Shown piece after piece: positions 20,401 through 29,900 of a stretch of 64,000 bases of DNA. Numbering within the stretch: the first letter of the stretch is position 1; the number at the start of each line of letters is the position of its first letter. This stretch comes from Enterobacteriaceae bacterium RIT691. Lineage in GTDB: Bacteria; Pseudomonadota; Gammaproteobacteria; Enterobacterales; Enterobacteriaceae. Below the pieces are notes generated by a model. It was not told the DNA's origin. It worked only from the letters and a program-made list of their open reading frames with translations, and made no database searches. The stretch covers positions 39,380 through 103,379 of the forward strand of contig WJYM01000014.1 in the NCBI GenBank assembly GCA_009668205.1, written 5' to 3'. A program made the translations under genes and the position numbers.

Positions 20401-21043
20401 TCAAATCTTTGGCATGGATGGCGGCATTGACCTCGGTCGCACGGGAGATAATCGACAGTGCATCGCTGTTGCTGGCATCAATCCCCTGCCCTTCAATCGT
20501 GATGCTGCCTTTTTTCACGTCCAGCGCCTGCAGGTTGCCGCTGGCGTCAAAGACGGGTTTGCCGGTGGTCAGCGTGGCCTGTGGGGTGTTGATAAATCCA
20601 CAGCCGTTACAGGTGATGCCATATGGGTTCGCCACCATCACGTTTGCCGCTTTGCCTGCCACTTCGGTGTAGCCATTGAGCTGTGAACGGTTGCCGCCGG
20701 TCACTTCGTTAATGATGCCTTTCGCTTCCTGGCCCGCTTTCAGATTCGCGTTGCCGTTAATTAACCCGCTAAGCTGGGTCTGGTTCAGCTTTCCGGTGGC
20801 GTTATTGAGGATTAGCCCCTCTTTACCGACGTTATAATCGCCAAACTGGTTATGGGAAATTCCGTTGCCATTCGGCGTGGCGATGTTAACGACCGGAACG
20901 CCGTTCGCGGCTTGATCAACGGATGTATTGCCTGTTGGCGTCAACGTGGCAGCGAAGGCAGGCAGCAATGGCTGCCAGGCGATAAGGGCGCTAACCAGGT
21001 AGCTGAGCAGTCGATACGTTAAGCGAACAGGGGGCTGATTCAT
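11453..21043 (-). CDS. cdiA: CdiA contact-dependent growth inhibition effector
   Basis: This giant secreted filament has 3,196 residues from the second Met (21043). That start has AAAGGA at 8 bases, whereas the upstream ATG at 21049 has only 2. A long signal region (YRLLSYLVSALIAWQPLLPA) leads into the two-partner secretion domain with NQFGDYNVGKEG and MVANPYGITCNGCGF. FHA-1 repeats fill about residues 300-1350. A Tyr/Pro-rich region follows (DPDRPYLITVNPKLDGLG), then FHA-2 repeats. The pre-toxin domain ends in AENN near residue 3043, a variant of VENN. The final 150 residues are the toxin, including GLKPDPTHRGASYLSREQLM and THQRFIEGGGITGLPNQ. Its activity is not known to me; a nuclease is possible. 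Confidence 0.95.
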   Translation of the reverse strand: MNQPPVRLTYRLLSYLVSALIAWQPLLPAFAATLTPTGNTSVDQAANGVPVVNIATPNGNGISHNQFGDYNVGKEGLILNNATGKLNQTQLSGLINGNANLKAGQEAKGIINEVTGGNRSQLNGYTEVAGKAANVMVANPYGITCNGCGFINTPQATLTTGKPVFDASGNLQALDVKKGSITIEGQGIDASNSDALSIISRATEVNAAIHAKDLKVIAGANRVNADGSVQAQQGEGNAPTVAVDTGALGGMYANRIHLISSDKGVGVNLGYLNARQGDIILDANGKLTVNNSLASGAISAKGESIALTGDHKASGNISLDSQSDIALSNGSLSSDGDMLLNANGTLSHANEKLTAGRDVTLAAKNISLDATSQVDAARDIASKAGDALSNKGQMTAGQNLTVSATTLTQDGKLLAKGSSQLNATTLNNSGSVQGGSLTMGSTTLSNSGSLLSGGNLAINTQDFNQSGSTGAKGKADITASGKVNNTGSMVSDDSLTLKAHDVDQNGTLSGSKGLTVNADTLTSGKNAVTHSDGNLALTATTATLDGETSSGGDLQLQGDKLTTAASAQVQSGKNLSIKAREASLAGTHAVQQSLTVNASEKLTHSGKSSAASTSLTAPELNNSGVLVASSLSTQSQTLTNSGLMQGDNALSVSTRSLNNQLNGTLYSAENLVLDIPGISNSGLITSDKFLTLNSSTLINPGKITANALTVKTTTLTGDGLLQGTNALAISGDTLSQGTTGRWLTAGDLSIRGQTLTTAGTTQGQNLGVNAKDWNHSGSALATGNLNTSLSNSLLNNGELLSQGDFSLTAPTLTNHGKLLAAGDMALSGNQFSSNGTLQGDTLSLTQGSIDNQGTIVGLNGLQLSSAGALTNSGDLLSRQALNITAGDVTNSGRWQGQTIALDGNSLNNSGAIQSALDLALTLSGDVIAATGSKITALGDASLSGKALNNKGLISAKTLDVKGDSLTNNGEISGVNNLALTLNGNLQQQGKVLTGGALNIKAQDITNSGQLQGADTQINARSITNSGRIQGDSGLTLTLLNTLANQASGVLLSQGALNLTAPVLTNDGTIQGNGKATLSTATQTRNNGKILSGNDLTFSTPDYSGIGWLQATNLVLNVAKLASSGTVMAANQATLTGNNLINSGTFQAAQLNLNAQNVTNSGTLLGSQSLTLKGNSLNNANGKVFSGGDMATELATLSGVGQLVALGNLTLKLTNSFTTQGVIAANKQLAISSQGDITNASTLQGNGITLNAAGKLTNNGQLTAGSGTTALSGSQIAMDASGSLQAGGDVSLTSQSNITLDGFTGTAGSLLLSATGSIINTALLYAGNNLSLFASSIQNLRGDILAGNNLVMQKNASGAANAEVINTSGNIETTNGDITIKTGHLLNTRDGLQTSSYTTNKPASISGLGNATIDISISQLEDGTYGKYVSSYPFERCTGVQNVHCTTVPGSTAYGMHADSTEQKYAISQTVTTVSASGGVAGIRSGRNMTIAAGTLDNNASVILSSGDMTLTGTTLSNQSWQNSTSSEFWKYVYQGPTGYADPNSPITVSGDEIGTVTLPGPSSSKITFVLDGKTTESELGDIYRSVIQAGGNVNATFANDISNTNNTASAGKISNTIVAPNLNTPSTQNISGGKNQQSLDNAGTLNITNPDWKDTSGNASQTINGGTGLAPGGIDGNYPLPSGKNGYFVPSTDPDRPYLITVNPKLDGLGRLDPSLFGDLYKLLGMSPGDAPRETGSQYTDMNQFLGSPYILDKLNLNPDKDYRFLGDAAFDTRYVSNYVLNQTGTRYINGLGSDLDQMRYLMDNAAAAQSSLGLTFGVALTADQVAALDHSILWYESATINGQTVMVPKVYLSPKDVDVQNGSVISGNNVLLAGANVTNSGSSLIAQNGLSIDSSNSISNLNAGLISAGGGLDLSALGDINNIGSSISGKTVQLESVGGNINNITQTQQWSVGDDSRRGNVHVSGTDVGQTASITATDGLSMAAANDINITGANVNAGGDLAMGAGNNINIAANQITDSSSQSGFRGKKDTGSSSVANQGSSITAGGNALMQAGNDINVTASAIDAGKTAQLVAGNDLNLNAGATSQTSRTGGSETHQSSADRTTISAGDNATLVAGRDITSQAAGIAAEGNVGIQAGRDVNLQSEATVNGSSSRGGKKTVIDESVRQQGTEIASGGNTTIIAGRDVNSEAAQVTASGDIGVAAGRDVNLTTASESDYHYKEEKKTSKGFLSSKTTHTIEEESATREAGSLLSGDNVTVQAGNNLLVKGSSVVGDNAVALSAGNNLDIVAATNTDSSWRFKEEKKSGLMSSGGIGFTIGSSKTTHDLREAGTTQSQSFSTVGSTGGSVAISAGNQAHIGGADLIAGKDLSLSGSSVLIDPGHDKRTQDETFEQKKSGLTLALSGAVGGAINNTVNSAQDAKEESDGRLAALQATKSVLSGVQAGQAAALDAANKDNTENPSTNAIGVSASLTTQKSKSEQHARSDEVTGSTLNAGNNISITANGKKGGGDIVIAGSQIKAGGDTLLDAQNDILLSGAANTQQTSSTNSSSGGGVGIGIGVGSGGWGISVFANANSANGKDKGNGTDWTETTIDSGKTVTIRSGNDTVLEGALVSGNKIVADIGHDLLMSSQQDNNDYDSKQTSVAGGGSFTFGSMSGSAYMSVNQDKMKSRFDSVAEQTGLYAGDGGFDITVGNHTQLDGAVIASTATADKNSLDTGTLGFSDIHNEADFKTEHAGGSFNTGGNIAGQFASNMANALLAGGGNKGHEEGTTQAAIANGSITIRDKDNQKQDVADLSRDTEHANDSISPIFDKEKEQKRLQEIGLISDIGSQAADIARTQGELTAIKEAQDKMKNVPAADRDAAKAQWEKANPGKTASDDDINGQVYQNYYNTAFNATGMGTGGTVQRGIQAATAALTALAGGGDLAGALAGASAPELANIIGHRSGLSDEEALIAHALLGGAVAALQGKDAAAGAAGAVSGELAAKVIKEQMFPGKSNSELSESDKQLISDLATLASGLAGNLVTGDSGGATAGAQAGKNAAENNALSKDDEKRLGLRPVDIIDINPLFNGTAKVLDEDGDPLKGGGGTKSGLSSKNSIINKLLEADRVGSGLKPDPTHRGASYLSREQLMEGKVFTIKGGDGIERQLLQTQGSFNGKKGVFEYIYDNNGNVTHQRFIEGGGITGLPNQRVSKDK

Positions 21044-21055
21044 GGGCATATTCCT

Positions 21056-22717
21056 TTAAAACGCGACGGCAACGCGGTAGTAAATGCTGACGTGATCCGG
21101 GCCAAGCCAATCCGGATAAACCAGAGGTAATCCGACGGTGAACGTGGTGGAGACCCAACGGTTGGCAGTACTCAGTCCAGCAGCGGTACCCCATAAAGTT
21201 CCGCTGGCATAAGTGTCAAGGCGGTCTGAATGCAGCCAGCCGCCGTCGAACGCCGCCAGGGCGCTGACCTGACCAATGAGCGGCAACGTGAACAGGGTAT
21301 AATTGAGTTCGTTGCGCCAGTACGCACCGTTGTCACCAGAAATACTTTGTTCCTTAAATCCACGTACCGAACTTTCGCCGCCAATGGTCATGCGCTCGCT
21401 GCCGTAGAGACGGTCCGGCGTCCACTGGCCATAGGCGCTTGCGAGCCACCACAGATTTTCTGTAACCGGGCGCTGGTAACTGGCATTGAGACTCCATTTA
21501 CGGAATTCCGCTTTTGGCAGGTCGCCGTTTTTATTACCGTCGCTTTCGGCACCAAGCCATGGCATCCCGCGACTGAAGGTCGGGTTAAAGGTCGCCACAC
21601 CGCCGAACATTTTCTGGGTATGGCTCAGGCCAAACAGCAGGCTGGTAAGTTTGCGACTACTGCTCTGCAATAAGACGTCATCCAGATAGTTACGGTTGAT
21701 ACGATGACTCAGGCCAAGGGATACGCCAGTCTTGATATCGCCATTGCGAAACAGGACGTGGGACAGGCTGATGCGGTGCGTTTCGGTGTCGCCACTGGAG
21801 CGCCAGAGGTAGCCGTTGTTATCGAGGGTAGCGAGGTAGTTGTTCCAGCTGTAGCTGTAGTCCAGCAGGCTGTAGCCGTAAGGCACGCTGACACCTGCCG
21901 CAAAGTTTTGTGCGTCTTTAGAATTTGAAAATGCGCTACTACGCCCACCGCTAACAAACCAGCTGTCGGCCAGACCCAGCAAATTATTCCCCGTCAGCCC
22001 GGCATTTATCTGCCCGACACCGGTACTCTTCTGTCCACTGTTATCAAAACTCACTGATGCGGAAAGGGGAAATTCAGGCGTGGCGGTCAGATGGACAATG
22101 GACCAGCCCTGTTTCGTACCCGGTAAGATTTCAATCTGCACCGGTGTAGTACGGGTCCGATTAATCTGCTCCATGCCCTGCTCAACATCGCGCAAGTTTA
22201 ATATACGACCTTCCATTTCCGGAAATGCCATATTCAGCTCGCGTTCTGGCGCATCATCCATTTTAATTTTTTCGAGCCGACCTTCCAGAATGGCAAGATG
22301 CAGTTCGCCAGAGCGTAAATCCTGTTCGGTGAGAAAGGCCCTACTGGTGATATATCCCCGGCTGATATACCAGTCGGAAACGGTATTTGTGAGTTGGTTA
22401 ATCCGCGCCATATCCAGGCATTTCCCCTGCCAGGGCGATAATAACTTTTGCTGCTGACGGGGATTAATCAGCGTCGCCCCGTCAAGCACAATGTGATTAA
22501 TGGTAAAACAGGGACCAGAAGGGGCTACAGGCTGTCCAGGCGTTGAAGGACGCGTTAACGGCGCAGAGCGCTCCAGCGAATCACGCTGTTGCTGGTTCTG
22601 ACGCAGTAACTGTTGCTGCTGTTGATCAATACTGTCACGGTCTGCGGGTGATAATAGTGCTGCTGGCACGGCATGACTGAATGTCAGTGCCAGTAGCAAA
22701 GGGTGCAACGGCTTCAT
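21056..22717 (-). CDS. cdiB: CdiB outer membrane transporter (ShlB/FhaC/HecB family)
   Basis: This 553-residue two-partner secretion porin exports CdiA. The signal peptide (LHPLLLALTFSHAVPAALL) is followed by a Gln-rich helix (QQQQQLLRQNQQQRDSLERS) expected to plug the barrel. POTRA domains span about residues 70-205, and then comes a 16-strand barrel. The conserved VRGFKEQ loop motif and the ending YRVAVAF carry the family's terminal aromatic residue. cdiA begins 12 bp after its stop, so the genes are one operon. The long AT-rich upstream region should hold the promoter. Confidence 0.93.
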   Translation of the reverse strand: MKPLHPLLLALTFSHAVPAALLSPADRDSIDQQQQQLLRQNQQQRDSLERSAPLTRPSTPGQPVAPSGPCFTINHIVLDGATLINPRQQQKLLSPWQGKCLDMARINQLTNTVSDWYISRGYITSRAFLTEQDLRSGELHLAILEGRLEKIKMDDAPERELNMAFPEMEGRILNLRDVEQGMEQINRTRTTPVQIEILPGTKQGWSIVHLTATPEFPLSASVSFDNSGQKSTGVGQINAGLTGNNLLGLADSWFVSGGRSSAFSNSKDAQNFAAGVSVPYGYSLLDYSYSWNNYLATLDNNGYLWRSSGDTETHRISLSHVLFRNGDIKTGVSLGLSHRINRNYLDDVLLQSSSRKLTSLLFGLSHTQKMFGGVATFNPTFSRGMPWLGAESDGNKNGDLPKAEFRKWSLNASYQRPVTENLWWLASAYGQWTPDRLYGSERMTIGGESSVRGFKEQSISGDNGAYWRNELNYTLFTLPLIGQVSALAAFDGGWLHSDRLDTYASGTLWGTAAGLSTANRWVSTTFTVGLPLVYPDWLGPDHVSIYYRVAVAF

Positions 22718-23049
22718 CCATTATCCTGGTATTATAATTTTTGTTATAACGCGCTGTGTATTTTTTACAATTCAAACACAAATAACATTATTTGTGAATA
22801 AAAAAACAACACCAGTTAAGCATGCTGTGATAAACCACACACCTCCGACGGGATGCATTTAGGATAATTTAATGATTGCATGAGAACTTAAATAAAACTA
22901 AAAAGACCACTCGGCACTTTAGAATTACATAAACAACCAATAATACGCGACGGCATATTTCCACAGCGTCATTATTCACCATAAATAAAAAATTATTTAG
23001 CACTACTAAAAAAAACAGTAAAACACCTTATCCTCACAGGCCGAATATC
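22718..23049 (-). promoter_or_regulatory. AT-rich region upstream of cdiB
   Basis: About 330 bp with no gene and very low GC (many A and T runs such as TTTTTGTTATAA and AAAAAATTATTTAG). It should contain the cdiBAI promoter. Its composition makes H-NS/StpA binding likely, but no individual promoter element could be fixed with confidence. Confidence 0.35.
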
Positions 23050-23167
23050 TGTCACTCCCTACAAACAGCCTGCAGAAGCTGAACCACATTGCCCCTGCCC
23101 CAAAATCCTGCACCATTCAGAAACAGAATTCCGGCATGATGCCCCCTCTGTACCGAGGTGGTGCCGC

Positions 23168-23353
23168 TGAAAAAATCACGATTCACTGAAGAGGCGGGTT
23201 GCCGATCTGAGTCTTGATAAGGCCATGCTGCAGGATGTGCTGGCAAAAAAATCTGCCCTCGACAGCTGCACTACAAGTGAAGTTGAGTCATTCCCGACGC
23301 CGCTTTCGTCAGGCTGCGAAGGCCGATCAGCCGCCGATACACCAGCATTCTGA
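23168..23353 (+). pseudogene. IS3-family OrfA relic with internal deletion
   Basis: KKSRFTEE at 23170 is the typical start of an IS3-type OrfA. It is joined out of frame to KRRVADLSLDKAMLQDVLAK, the typical OrfA end, and the frame stops at 23351. The middle of the gene and the whole of orfB are missing. The flanking 23050-23165 and 23354-23440 hold no gene I can support and may be worn IS ends. Confidence 0.65.
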
Positions 23354-23578
23354 TGGTCTGAACAGCAGCCCGCAGGCTGGGCATTCGAGAACCGCATCTT
23401 TTCGTAACTTCCCTGCTTTTTGATCGGCCCTGTGCGCGCAAACCGGGCAAGCTACATGAACGGGTCTTTCTTTAAAGTGCCTAAGTCCTTCTGTATAAGA
23501 CATAAATAATTCTCTGAGGAATAGGGTGATTATTATACGCCTTACTCTAAAAATAACGGGGTTAAGTTATGTTAACGT

Positions 23579-23890
23579 ATGACTGAATCAGGGGGTAAAA
23601 TATTGAAAATGGAATGGTTGATTGATGATACAATACCCTTCCGTGAGAATTTTATAATGAAATCAGAAGATACCCTTGACTGGTATCCGGCACAGCTGCC
23701 GCCCGTAAAAATTATCCTTGGTGAAGCCGTGCTGGCTGTCGGTAAGCAAGGCCGCCCCATTAATACCCGAACCTTGCTTGAGTACCTTCAGGTGATGCAG
23801 AAAAAGCCCAAGAAGCGGGATGACCACGTCGCTATGCAAACTGCGATTGATGTTCTCAGGGATAACCAGCGCATCCACGGCAGACGTTAA
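23579..23890 (+). CDS. Small protein resembling the YcgZ/YmgA/YmgB (AriR) connector family
   Basis: A 103-residue frame whose second half (IILGEAVLAVGKQGRPINTR, then LLEYLQVMQ and AIDVLRD) resembles AriR/YmgB. These are small helical dimers in E. coli that link blue-light, acid and biofilm signalling to the Rcs system. The start is uncertain. Options are ATG 23579 (no ribosome site), TTG 23603 (GGGGGT 6 bases upstream) and ATG 23657 with MKSEDTLDWYPAQL. It is convergent with the glucan synthase gene, 19 bp away. The family call rests on pattern only. Confidence 0.5.
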   Translation: MTESGGKILKMEWLIDDTIPFRENFIMKSEDTLDWYPAQLPPVKIILGEAVLAVGKQGRPINTRTLLEYLQVMQKKPKKRDDHVAMQTAIDVLRDNQRIHGRR

Positions 23891-23909
23891 TGCGCTTTTG
23901 CAGTCAGTA

Positions 23910-26900
23910 TCAGTTCTGAACGATCTCAACCGTATGGTTTTCTCCATCATCCCGCAACGGAATTCGGTCATCAGGCAGAACGATGCCGTCCAGCGTCACC
24001 CGGTATTCTCCGTCGCCGCGTGAAACCGTCACCTGATAATGGCTTTCGCCATAGTGATAGGTCATAGAAAAAGACGGCCACGCATTCGGCAACCGGGGAT
24101 GGACAGTAAAGACAGCACCGGCGCGTTTTATCCCCAGTAATTCTTCCGTCAGTAAACGCCAGGTCCAGCCTGCGGAACCCGTATACCAGCTCCAGCCTGC
24201 GCGTCCGGTATGGGGAGCGACGCTGTAAACATCAGCGCTCATGACATAAGGCTCGGCTTTATACATCCCGACCGAATCGGCATTCAGAGTATGATTTATT
24301 GGGTTGAGCATTGACCAGAGCTGCCAGGCGCGTTCTGCATTTCCCATTCGGGCAAATGCCATCACAGCCCAGATCGCGCCGTGTGTGTACTGCCCCCCGT
24401 TCTCCCTTACGCCGGGCAGATATCCCTGGATGTAACCGGGATTAGGACCGTGCCCATCGAAAGGAGGCGTTAACAGTTTTATCAATTTCCCGTCGTTATC
24501 CACCAGGTGTTTATCCAGCGCCCGCATGGCCTTTACGCACCGTTCCGGGCTTGCGGCCCCGGACAATACAGACCAGCTCTGCGCAATCGCATCAATCCGG
24601 CAGTCCTGCGAGGCGTTTGACCCCAGGGGAGTACCGTCATCAAAATACCCGCGCCGGAACCATTCACCATCCCAGGCATGGATGTCGAGATTGTTTTGCA
24701 GACACTGGGCCTGCAAACGACACATCGCGGCAATACTGTCATCCTGTCGGCTATCCGCCAGCGCCGCAAAGCGTTGCAAAACGTCGTACAGGAAGAAGCC
24801 CAGCCAGACGCTTTCACCTTTGCCTTCGATACCCACCCGGTTCATCCCGTCATTCCAGTCACCTGCCCCCATTAGCGGCAGACCATGCTCTCCGAACCGC
24901 AGACCATGTTGAATCGCTTTGATGCAGTGTAACCAGAGTGTTTCTTCGGTGCCGCTGAGGGCCGGCGTGTCATAGACAGACTCTTCGCCAGGCCGGACGC
25001 GTCGCCCCTCCAGATAAGGGATGCGTATTTCCAGCACATCCTTATCTCCCGTCGTGTCCACATAGTGACACACGGCATGTGGAAGCCACAGGTAGTCATC
25101 AGAACAATGGGTACGCACACCGTTACCGTGTGGCGGGTGCCACCAGTGCTGCACATCTCCCTCGATAAATTGCCGTGATGCGCACAGAATTATCTGTTCG
25201 CGCATCCGGTTCGGATCGGCATGACTCAGTGCCAGCGTATCCTGCAGCTGATCGCGAAAACCAAAAGCACCGCCAGACTGATAGTAACCACTGCGAGCCA
25301 TCAGGCGACAGGCGACGGTCTGATACAGTAACCAGCCATTAACCAGCAAATTTACGGACGTGTCGGGGGTGTTAACCACGATTTTATCGAGCACAGTGTG
25401 CCAGTGGTTGTGCACCCGGTTCAGCTCCTGACGAACCGCATCTTCATTCAGATAATGGGCGAGCGTCTCCTGGGCGCGTGCATGATTCTCCTCAGCGCCG
25501 AGGATAAAAATAAACGTCCGCTGATCCCCATCAATTAATTTCACCGCCGATTGCACCGCCCCACAGGGATCCAGACCGGCTCCCGTCTTCCCTGAAAGCC
25601 TGCGCTGTTTCATGGCCGACGGAGCCTGCAGGGAACCGTTTCGGCCGATAAACTCCCGGCGGTCACCCGTTAGCGAACAGTCGTTACCGCTGACGGCAAA
25701 AAAGGCAGTGCGCCCGTCACCGTTATCACCATAAAAGTTGTTCGCCAGCACCGCGCAGCCGCCAGGGATCGTGGTCGCCTGCGACACAATATGAGGGGCT
25801 GAGCGGATCCGGGATTCACCGAGCGTCCACTCCACATAGCCCGTGACAGAGAGCTTACGCGTCCGACCCGACGTGTTACTGAGCGTCAGGATCGCCAGTT
25901 TAACCGGTGCCTGTTCGGCAACCAGAACCGTCAGTTCGCTGTCTATGCCACTCTCCCGATGAGCAAAAACACTGTAGCCAAACCCATGGCGGGTCAGGTA
26001 ATCACCCTGTCCGCGAACGGGTAACGTCGTCGGTGACCAGCACTCACCGCTCTCTTCATCGCGCAGATAAAAGGCTTCACCGCTGCGATCGCTCACCGGA
26101 TCGTTCTCCCACGGGGTTAAGCGGTATTCATGTGCATTTTCATACCAGGTGTAGGCCTGCCCCGCTTCTGAAATCACGCTGCCAAAATGGGCGTTTGCGA
26201 GTACGTTTGACCAGGGCGCCGGTGTCAGCGAATTTTTCCGCAGGACAATCTGATACTCCCGCCCATCCTGAGAAAATCCACCGTACCCGTTGAAATGTTG
26301 TAACTGACCGACATCGGGCGTCCAGTCCTGATGTTGATTACGTTCCCGCACCACCTCTGGAATAAATGCTCTGGCCGGAGGTTTAAGGGCAGGAATACGC
26401 TGGTTAAGCTGCTCATTAATGCCACCAGCGCGGTCATCGAGATAAAGACAGGCCACGCTCATCAAAAGCAACGTATCTTCTGCGGAGAGGTGCTCGCCAT
26501 TACGGACAAAAAGCCCGCCCTTTTTATCCAGCAGACTGGCTTCAGACCCGGCATAAATTAAATCCATGATCTTCGTTTGCAATCCCTGCTGGTAGCCCCC
26601 GGGGCTGTTATTCAGGATAACCAGATCCACTTCCAGGCCTTTTTGTCTCCAGTAGCGGTGTGCCTGAATCAGGGTGGTCACGGAGGCGATACTTTCCTCG
26701 CTGGTCATACTGAGTAGCACGATCGGCAGATCGCCTGAGATTGCCCATCCCCACAGGCCGGACTGTCCGCGCCGATTACGGCTGATGGTCTGGCCCTCGG
26801 CGCGCAGCTCCTGGACCGGGTAAAGTACAGCGCTGGCGAGACGATTAAACAGGGTGGCATCATCTTCACTGGCGTTCATCTGGCGTAACACAACAAGGCT

Positions 26901-29900
26901 GTGAGACCAGGCCAGTTCAAAGACGCGATCGGCGATGGGGTAATCGCGATATTTTTCCAGCAACGCCAGGCTGTGCTGGCGGGTCTCGCTGATGCCATAA
27001 ATGATATCAATCGTGACCGGCTGTCCCGGCAGTAAAATGAGGGTGTGGCGTATCGCCAGAATCGGATCCAGCACGGACCCCGAGGTGTTGCTGAGCGCGC
27101 CGCCTTCCTCGATGGCCAGGGCATCCGCAGGGCTTCTGCCTCGACCAAGAAATTTTGCCCTGTCCGTCTCAAACGAGACGTTATGTTGATGATCACCATG
27201 CACCACCATCATGTGAAACAGGCAGGGACTCGGTTCATCCGGTGTGCGCGGGCGGCGGTGGCAAAGGATCGCGTTATGCTCAGGGTTCAGCTCAGTCTGA
27301 ATAAACAGATTACTGAATGCCGGATGTGCCAGATCGCTGACCGCGGGAGCCAGGACGACTTCGGCATAGGTGGTCAGTTCCAGAGTGCGGGGCTGGCGGC
27401 CACGATGAATCAGGGTGAGCCGTCGCAGCTCTATGTCGTCTTCCGGAGAGACAACCACCTGTGTCTTGACGGTGAGCCCCCCAAAGGTGCGTCGGAATTC
27501 AGCACTGGCATCGGTAAAGATCACTTCCTCGTCATATTCGCTGACGTTGCCTGTGGGTTGCCAGGTCGTGCTCCACACGTCGGTCGTCTGCGTATCGCGG
27601 ATATAACAGAATGCGCCCCAGTTATCGCGGGTGGTATCACTGCGCCATCGCGTCAGCGCAATCTCCTTCCAGCAGCTGTAACCTCCGCCGCCCGCGGTTA
27701 ACATCAGATGATAATGACCGTTGGACAGCAGTTGGATTTCCGGGGCGGGTGTGTCGACCCCAAAGAAAATACGGGGTTCATAGTGAGCGGGTCTGACCCT
27801 GCCCTCATGCGATTCAAAATGACGGCGCGGGCTGTAGAGATCGACCGCATCCGGCACGCGCTCCTGTAACAGCAGACTCGCGGAGCGGAAAACCGTACTC
27901 GACATGAATCGCTCAGACATAGGGGCGTCAAGCAGCACATGGGCCAGCGCCTGAAATGCCATGCCCTGGTGATGCGCCATCCACGACTGCACCACCGCAT
28001 ACAGCTGGCCCGTGGCGAGACGTGAGGGTGTGTAGTCCAGCGCTTCATAAAAACCATATTCGCCCTGCGCGCCATTTTTTTGCAGTCTGAACAAATTTTC
28101 ACAGGCTTTTTGCGGGGACACCATCAGCGCCAGCAGGGTGGCGTAAGGGGCGACGACCATATCATCGGCAAGCCCTCTGCGCAGGCCGAGGCCCGGGACG
28201 CCAAAGGCCTGATACTGATAATTGTGTTGAACATCAAAAGCATGATAGCCCGACTCCGACACGCCCCACGGTACCCCGCGTTCTTTCCCCCAATGGATCT
28301 GGCGCATCACCGCCGACTGACTCATCTCATCAAGAAGGCTGCCAGGCCAGGTGGGCATCACCAGATTCGGCATCAGGTATTCAAACATTGAGCCGCTCCA
28401 TGACATCAGGGCCGTTTCATTATCAATCGTGGTAAACAGCCGCCCCAGCGCGTACCAGCTTTTCAGGGGCAGCTGATTCGTCGCAATAGCGAGAAAACTG
28501 GTCAGGCGGATTTCAGACGGCAGGAGATCATAGTGGCTCTTGTCAGGCGTATTGGTGTCGCAGTTATAGCCGACACTGAGCAAACTGGTGGCTTCGCTGT
28601 ACAGAAAGGCGAAATCCATCCGGGAGTGCTCATCCAGCCTCTGTTCCAGCTCAGTGATAATATTCAGTCGCATCCGGGCCTGCCCGGTCACGGACACCGG
28701 GGGCGTTGCTTCCCCAAAACCTTCTCCACGGGCAAGCTCGCTGAGCGTTGGCAGTGACAGTTCATTCCAGGAGGCGGGTAACCAGCCGAGCAGCAGCGAC
28801 CACTCATGGCAAAGCTGAACCAGTTGCTGCTCCATGTGCCCTGCCCAGCGCATCTGCAGGGGAGACCCCTGTTGACTCTGCGTGGTCAGATGATGGCACT
28901 GAGTGCGCATGTTTTTCAGCTCGCTGAAAAATGCCTGCGGAAGTAGCAACTCCATGTTCAGCCAGTGTTGGCGCAGCTCTCGCAGACCGTCAGGCGGGTG
29001 CTGGCCCCACTGTTTCTCCACAATATCCAGCGTATCGTTCAGTCCTGCCAGGAGCTGCTGTGCGTTTAAAACAGGCTGATGACGCATGGCGGACAGCCCT
29101 TCGCGCAGTGTCAACAAATGCCCCGCCATGTTGCCGCTGTCGACGCTCGAGACATAGCGTGGGCTGAGGGGAGCCAGCGTACGGGTGTCATACCAGTTGA
29201 AGAGATGGCCCCGGTAGTGCTCCATTTTATCCAGCGTGTCGAGCGTGAGCGATACGCGCTTAAGCACCTCTCCACCGGGCAGGTAGCCAAAGTCCCAGGC
29301 GGTCAGATTAGCCATAAGGGAAAGGCCAATATTGGTCGGCGATGTGCGATGCGCTACCGTCGGCTGCGGTATTTCCTGGTAGTTATCAGGGGGAAGCCAA
29401 TTCTCTTTTTCTGTGGCAAAGGTTTCAAAAAATGCCCAGATTTCACGGCTTGTCTGGCGTAACAGCTGTTTTTGTTTTTGGTTTGGCGAAAATCCCCTGC
29501 GCACAGGCTGACGACTCAGCCAGCTCATCAGCAGCGGTGCCAGACACCATAACAACCCGATCGGCAAAGCAATCGCCAGCAGCGGCGGGGCAAATTGTCC
29601 GGTCAGGAGTGTCAGCGACACGCCAGCGACAACATTCAGCCACATCGCCTGATAAAAACGGGCAACGGAGGGTCTTGTCTGGTTGCTCTGAGGATTGTGG
29701 CTCACCCACTGGCTGAGATGGCGCTTGCTGACCTCCAGCCGCCATAGCGTCACGGCAATGGCCTTCAGCGAATATCCGGCTTCGTGGGGCAGTATCGCAA
29801 AATTAAGGCCGATACCTGACAGGCGCTTCAGCGCGCCTGCGCCCACCAGCAACACATGCGGCTTCAGCCGGCGACGCAGAGGTTTATGCAGAACGTCGTG

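Noticed and set aside
12020..20686. Many open plus-strand frames opposite cdiA
   Set aside because: They mirror the repeated filament codons. None has a recognisable domain, and all vanish as soon as cdiA is accepted.
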